The position numbers and the translations under genes were made by a program. 64,000 bases of DNA from Nymphaea colorata (lineage: Eukaryota > Streptophyta > Magnoliopsida > Nymphaeales > Nymphaeaceae), in NCBI RefSeq assembly GCF_008831285.2, contig NC_045147.1, positions 6,056,334-6,120,333 of the forward strand, read 5' to 3'. Every line of letters begins with the position of its first letter. Within the stretch, counting starts at the first letter, position 1. Below are positions 40,214-46,200 of this stretch, piece by piece. The notes below the pieces were generated by a model. The model was not told where the DNA came from, did not search any database, and saw only the letters and a program-made list of their open reading frames with translations.

Positions 40214-43200
40214 CCTCTCTTTCTCTCATATTCTTCTTAAAGGATGACACTAATCCTCCTTTAGAAAGGAAAAATAGAGGCCTATTGTCCTTTATAAATT
40301 AAAACCATTTTTTCAAAAAAAAAACTTATTTAGTTATATTTTGAGTTAGAGCAAACAAACTTATTTGCAACTGTAGACAAACAAAGCTATTAAATAGTTA
40401 ACTATACAACAGATTTTAAATTAATATTCTGTCATTTTTTGTTTGTAAAAATTGTTGTTTGTCTTTTTTCCTCGCTATCTATCTATCTGTCTATATGTAT
40501 CTATAATTTTATATGTATACGTGTGAGTGCATGTATCAATTTTTAAGGCTCACCATATCTAACACTTGTACCTGTCCGACATCGAGGCTGTATCCATGTC
40601 CATGCAACATGGCTCTTAAGCAGTATCGACATGTGCATAACTTGCGAAGTTTGAGCATGGACATAAAGCTCAGGATTAAGACCGGAGTTTGATATTTCCA
40701 CAACTACACTTCACAAGGTAAGTGTCTCAACTTAGAACAAAACACTCAGCTAACTTGTTATGGATGAAAATAGACTTTTACATGGTAAAGACAATGTGAG
40801 TGTATTTTAGTGGTCCCAAACCAAGAAACCATGAGACCATATAGACCTCTTTATTTTGGGAAGAATAGTGAAAAAACAAACAAGAAATCCATTTGTTTTC
40901 AATAACATGAGCGTAGGTACACAAAGCCAAAATGCCTAAAATTGAGGAAATTTGACACAGTTTGCAAAAGGCAGGAGTTGTCAAGAAAAAGAAGAAACAT
41001 CTCTGTTGGAAATTTGGAAGTACGTCACATGCTCAACTTGTTGAAGGGCTTCAACCTTCTCTCAAACGGAGTACTTCAAAGTTTCAAACACCAGTGGAGT
41101 GACAACATCTCAAGTGTAGTTCCCTGGCTCTTAGACTCTGGAGTTTTCTTCCATAAGATTTGAATGAATCATATTCAACTAAGTGCAAAACAAATTTATA
41201 CCCCAGTTTTGTTTCTATGGCTGATGGGACTTTTTGATGTCAGTTTTTTAAAAGAATTGGAATTATTGGAAATGTAGAACAAGAAGAAAAAAATTCCAAG
41301 ATTTCTAAAGTACCAGAAATTAGAGAGAATGGGAACAAGGTGTGGCAGCATCATTGATGTGTGTTGAGACAAGTCCAGCTTTTGTTTGGCATCAAAACTC
41401 GTTAATTTATTCCTTGTTTATTTCAGTTTTCAAAACTGGGCAGAACCCATCTCTGTAATAGAGCAAAAAACTTGCAGAAGGTTTCACATACTAATAGTTT
41501 GTGTTTGGCCAAATTTTCTAGTCAGTAGTTAGGTTTAGGTGACTAGAGTTTATGCTCCAAATTTGAGAATTTTCTGCATTACTTGATTTATCGTGAATTT
41601 CTTGAGGTTTCTGGTTTTCCGTTTTGTTGACGGGTTTTGTTGTTCGGGTCCGGATCCGTACCCGATCCGGTTTGTCCTAATTAGGACTACTTATACTTCT
41701 GTAAACCCTAATCTTTGAGTTAATGAAGTGTTGAAGAGAGAGAGTGTCTGGAGGCTAGTGGGCACCAGACCTCCTCACCCGTGGTTTTTCTTCCCTCGAG
41801 TCGAGGGTTTTCCACGTTACATCCGTGTGCTTTCTTCTTCTCTCGTGCACATTTTGTTTCTACATGGTATCAGAGCCGTCGGACTTGGAGAAAACAAAAT
41901 CTGTTTTTTTGTTCTATGGTTGTGAAGTTCCAACCCTGACTGCCGCCGCCGCTACCACCGTCGCCGTTGCTACCACCACCGCCGCCGCTGCCCTTGCTGC
42001 GCCGCCGCTGCCCTTGCTGCGCCGCCGCTGCCCTTGCTGCGCCGCCGCTGCCCTGGCTGTGACCGCTGCTGCGTCGCTGGTGTCGTGACTGTCGACGCCA
42101 ACGTCTCTGCTGACGCCTCCGCCGCCGCCGACGTCCGACCACCGACGCCGACGTCCGACGCCGTCGCCTCTTCTCGGCGCGCGCTGCCAAGCGCGGCCCT
42201 CTGCTTCCGCCGCGTCCTGCTGCTTCCGCAGCTCCCGCCACTTCCGCCGTTGATCCCCGACTGCGTCATCTCACCTCTTCTCTCGGTTGCTGCTGTGTGT
42301 GTTCTTTGGCAGCCACTTCTACCTCGTGATCATGGCTGACTCGTCTTCTTCTTCAGTCAACACTACTCTGCCTGATGTTGTGTCTGCGCGGACTGATCAT
42401 GTACCGGTTCAGGTTACCACCATTCAACTTACCAAGGAGAACTATTCCCGATGGTCTGCTGCGATTACCATGGGGATTGCTGGGCGAGGACGCATTGCCT
42501 ATGTGAATGGGAGAAAGGTTGAACCTGCTGCAGATAGTCTGGCTTGGGATACATGGTTTCTTGAAGACAACCAGGTCAAAACCTGGATTGTCAATTCAGT
42601 GTCCCCGGATATCCAACCCCTCATTCTTCGTAAGAAGACTGCAAGGGATATGTGGATTATTTTGGAGCAGATGTATGGCCAAAAGAAAAGGAAAGTTCGT
42701 GTGTATCAACTTATGAAGGATGTGTATTCCCTGCGACAAGGTGCTCTCTCGGTTGCAGACTTTTATGCAGCATTAAAATCTAAGTGGGAGGACCTTGACT
42801 ATCACTCTGATATTCCATGGAGGTGTCCTCACGACCAGATGCAGTACATGACTGATAAATGGGAAAACAGGGTATTCCTTTTCTTATCTGGACTGAATGA
42901 TGACTTTGAAAATATAAGGGGTCAGATTCTTAACTCTGACGAATCATTTAGTATTGAAGATGTCTATTCCCGTGTTGAAGCTGAAGAACAGAGAAGGCTG
43001 CTCTCTAGTGGACGAAAGGGGGAAGAACAGTCTGCCTATGTTAGCCGTGCCCCTGTTGGAACTCCTCGTTCTTCCCGAAAATGTACTCATTGCAAAAAAC
43101 TTGGTCATACTAGGGATTTTTGTTGGGACCTGTATCCAGAGAAGAAGGATAGTAGGGGGAGGTCTTCGAGTGGGAAGAAGCCTGTATCGTCTGCAACAAG

Positions 43201-46200
43201 TCTGAGTGATGGGAAAGGTTCTATTTCTGCAGAGCAGATTCGTGAGCTACGAGCATATTTGAGCAAGATTGATGTTGGTCAGGCAGATACACCAGATGAG
43301 GTGAAGATCAATCAGGCATTGGCTGTTTCAGGGGGAGAAGGTACTTCTTCTATGGGTGAATGGATTGTTGACAGCGGTGCCACTCATCACATGACTGGCA
43401 ACCCCAAGCTTTTCCATGACTACAAGCTATCCTCGGGAAAGGAACGTGTGTCCCTTGCCGATGGTTCCTTTACTTCAGTGGCAGGGAAAGGGAGTCTTTC
43501 CTTGTTAAATAATTTTTTAGTTCATGATGCCTTACATGTTCCTCATCTTCCCTTAAATTTGTTATCTGTTAGTAAGATTACCAAGGAACTGAAGTGTGAG
43601 CTTATATTTTCTGAAAAACGTTGTGTTTTGCAGGACTTGGTGACAGGGAAGAGGATTGGGATTGGTTTGGTGTCTGATGGGCTGTATCGGCTTCCTATAC
43701 GCGTTGTCACAGCTCTTATGTCAGCAGTCTGCAGAACAGAGAAGAAGGAGGAAGAGTGTCGTCAGTTATTTTTGTTTTGGCATGAACGCCTTGGTCATCT
43801 CCCATTTGGGATTTTGCAACATTTGTTCCCTGAACTATGTTCTAGTTTAAACATTTCCATGTTATCATGTGATGTGTGTCAGTTTGCGAAGCATGTTAGA
43901 GCTTCTTATCCAATTTCAAATAGTCGTTCTAATAAAGCTTTCTCCTTGGTTCATTCTGATGTGTGGGGGCCGTCGGGCATTCATTCTCGTGGTGGTTTTC
44001 AATACTTTATAACCTTTATAGATGATTATTCAAGATGTACCTTTGTGTATTTGTTGAAAGATCGTAGTGAGGTGCCTCACATTATTGAAACTTTCATCCT
44101 CCTAGTGGAAAACCAATATGGACATTCTGTCAAGACTTTTCGGTCTGATAATGCTCGTGAATATCTGTGTCTCACTGTTGAAGAATTCTTTCGAAAGAGG
44201 GGGATTGTTCATGAGACATCCTGTAGTTATACCCCCCTCAAAATGGGGTTGCTGAGAGGAAAAATCGTCAGTTGCTCAATGTCACCCGAGCCATACTGTT
44301 CCAAAGACATCTCCCAAAATACTATTGGGGTGATGCAATCCTTACTAGTGTCTACTTGATTAATCGCATGCCCACTCGTGTGCTAAAGGGTCGTACTCCA
44401 TACTCTATGCTTCCAGGGAGTAGTCAACCTTTTCATCTTCCTCCTCGAGTCTTTGGATGTGTGTGTTTCATACATAACCACAGCCCCAATGTAAAAAAAC
44501 TTGATCCCAAATCTATTAAGGGCGTCTTTCTTGGGTATTCTTCCACTCAAAAAGGTTATAAATGTCTAGATCCTACCACTGGTCGTCTTCACATTACCAA
44601 AGATGTCACATTCTTGGAACATGTTTCCTATTTTGGTGAGAATTCTCTTCAGGGGGAGAAATTAATGTCTAAGGAAGAGTATTCTCCCACACAGGCAATT
44701 CAGTTTACAGATTTTATGGATTACAGGCGTGAAGAGAATCCTGTTGCCAAGGTGCTTGGCAAAGATGAAGATGGCAAAGATGAAGAGGGGACGACTACTG
44801 ATGTACATGAACAGGAGAAGGAGGGAGAGCATCCTTTGGTGACAGAACAAGAGGGTAATCGTATGTTTGGACAGGTGTATTCCAGGAGAAGAGCTTGTAC
44901 TGACAAGGTGATTGATGATGAGGAGGTTACACCGAATCCCAATCCTACTTCTTCCTTGGATGATCCAAGTCGTGTTCAGAAGCAAGATGTTGGAAAAGAA
45001 AAGGAGGATCTTCCTATTGCCTTGAGAAAGGGGGTCAGGTCATGTACCCAGCACCCTATTGGTAACTTCGTATCTTACTCTAGATTGAGCACTGACTATA
45101 AATGTTTTGTATCCTCCTTGGCTGTGGTTGTGATTCCCAGGAATGCTACAGAGGCTCAGGGTGACACTAAGTGGTCTCATGCAATGAAAGAAGAGATGGA
45201 AGCTTTAGACAGAAATCAGACATGGGAGGTGGTTGATATTCCTGAAGCAGCCCACTTGGTTGGGTCGAAGTGGGTCTACACTGTTAAGTACAAACCAGAT
45301 GGTAGCATTGAAAGGTATAAAGCACGATTGGTGGCCAAGGGGTTCAGTCAGAAATATGGGATCGACTACTTAGAGACGTTTGCTCCTGTTGCAAAGATGA
45401 AGACTGTTAGAGTTATTATTTCATTGGCGGTGCTGAAGGGTTGGGAGATGTGCCAACTTGATGTAAAAAATGCCTTTCTCAATGGAGATCTCGAAGAGGA
45501 AGTGTACATGTGCATGCCACCAGGTTTTGAGAAGCCTGGAAAATGTTGTAAATTGAAGAAAGCTTTGTATGGGCTGAAACAGTCTCCCCGAGCATGGTTT
45601 GAACGGCTCAGACTTGTTATGAAGAAACATGGCTACAAACAAGGAAATGGAGATCATACCCTGTTTGTAAAGAGAAGAGAGAGTAAAGTTACTCTACTAT
45701 TGGTTTATGTTGATGATATGATTGTTACAGGTGATGATAAGGAAGAGATAGCAAGATTAAAGGGTTTACTATCTACTGAATTCGATCTAAAAGATCTTGG
45801 TAAGCTGAAGTATTTTCTGGGTATTGAAATTGCTAGATCAGGTACAACTCTTGTACTTAGTCAAAGGAAGTATACCCTGGATCTACTAAAGGAGACAGGA
45901 AAACTGGGATGCAGACCAGCCTCTACTCCTATAGATGCTGGGCATAAACTTGGGAGCAAAGATGGAGAACTGTTGGGTGAAGAAGCTAAAGGGAGATATC
46001 AACGTCTAGTTGGCAAACTGATTTATCTCACTCTGACTAGACCTGATATCACATTTGCTGTAAATGTGATGAGCCAGTTCATGCATGCACCTACAGATAT
46101 GCACTTGAAGGCTGTAGATAGAATTTTGTGCTACTTGAAGAAGAATCCCGGAAAGGGACTTCTATATGTGCAACAAAGATCTATTGAAGTTGAAGGGTAT

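Noticed and set aside
40942-41163. 73-codon plus-strand frame in intron 1
   Set aside because: No recognisable domain, no repeats elsewhere in the window and no conserved splice context.
41825-42269. Ala/Arg/Gly-rich open frames in the GC-rich Copia 4 leader
   Set aside because: They are low-complexity translations of the 20-bp leader repeat, in frames other than Gag.
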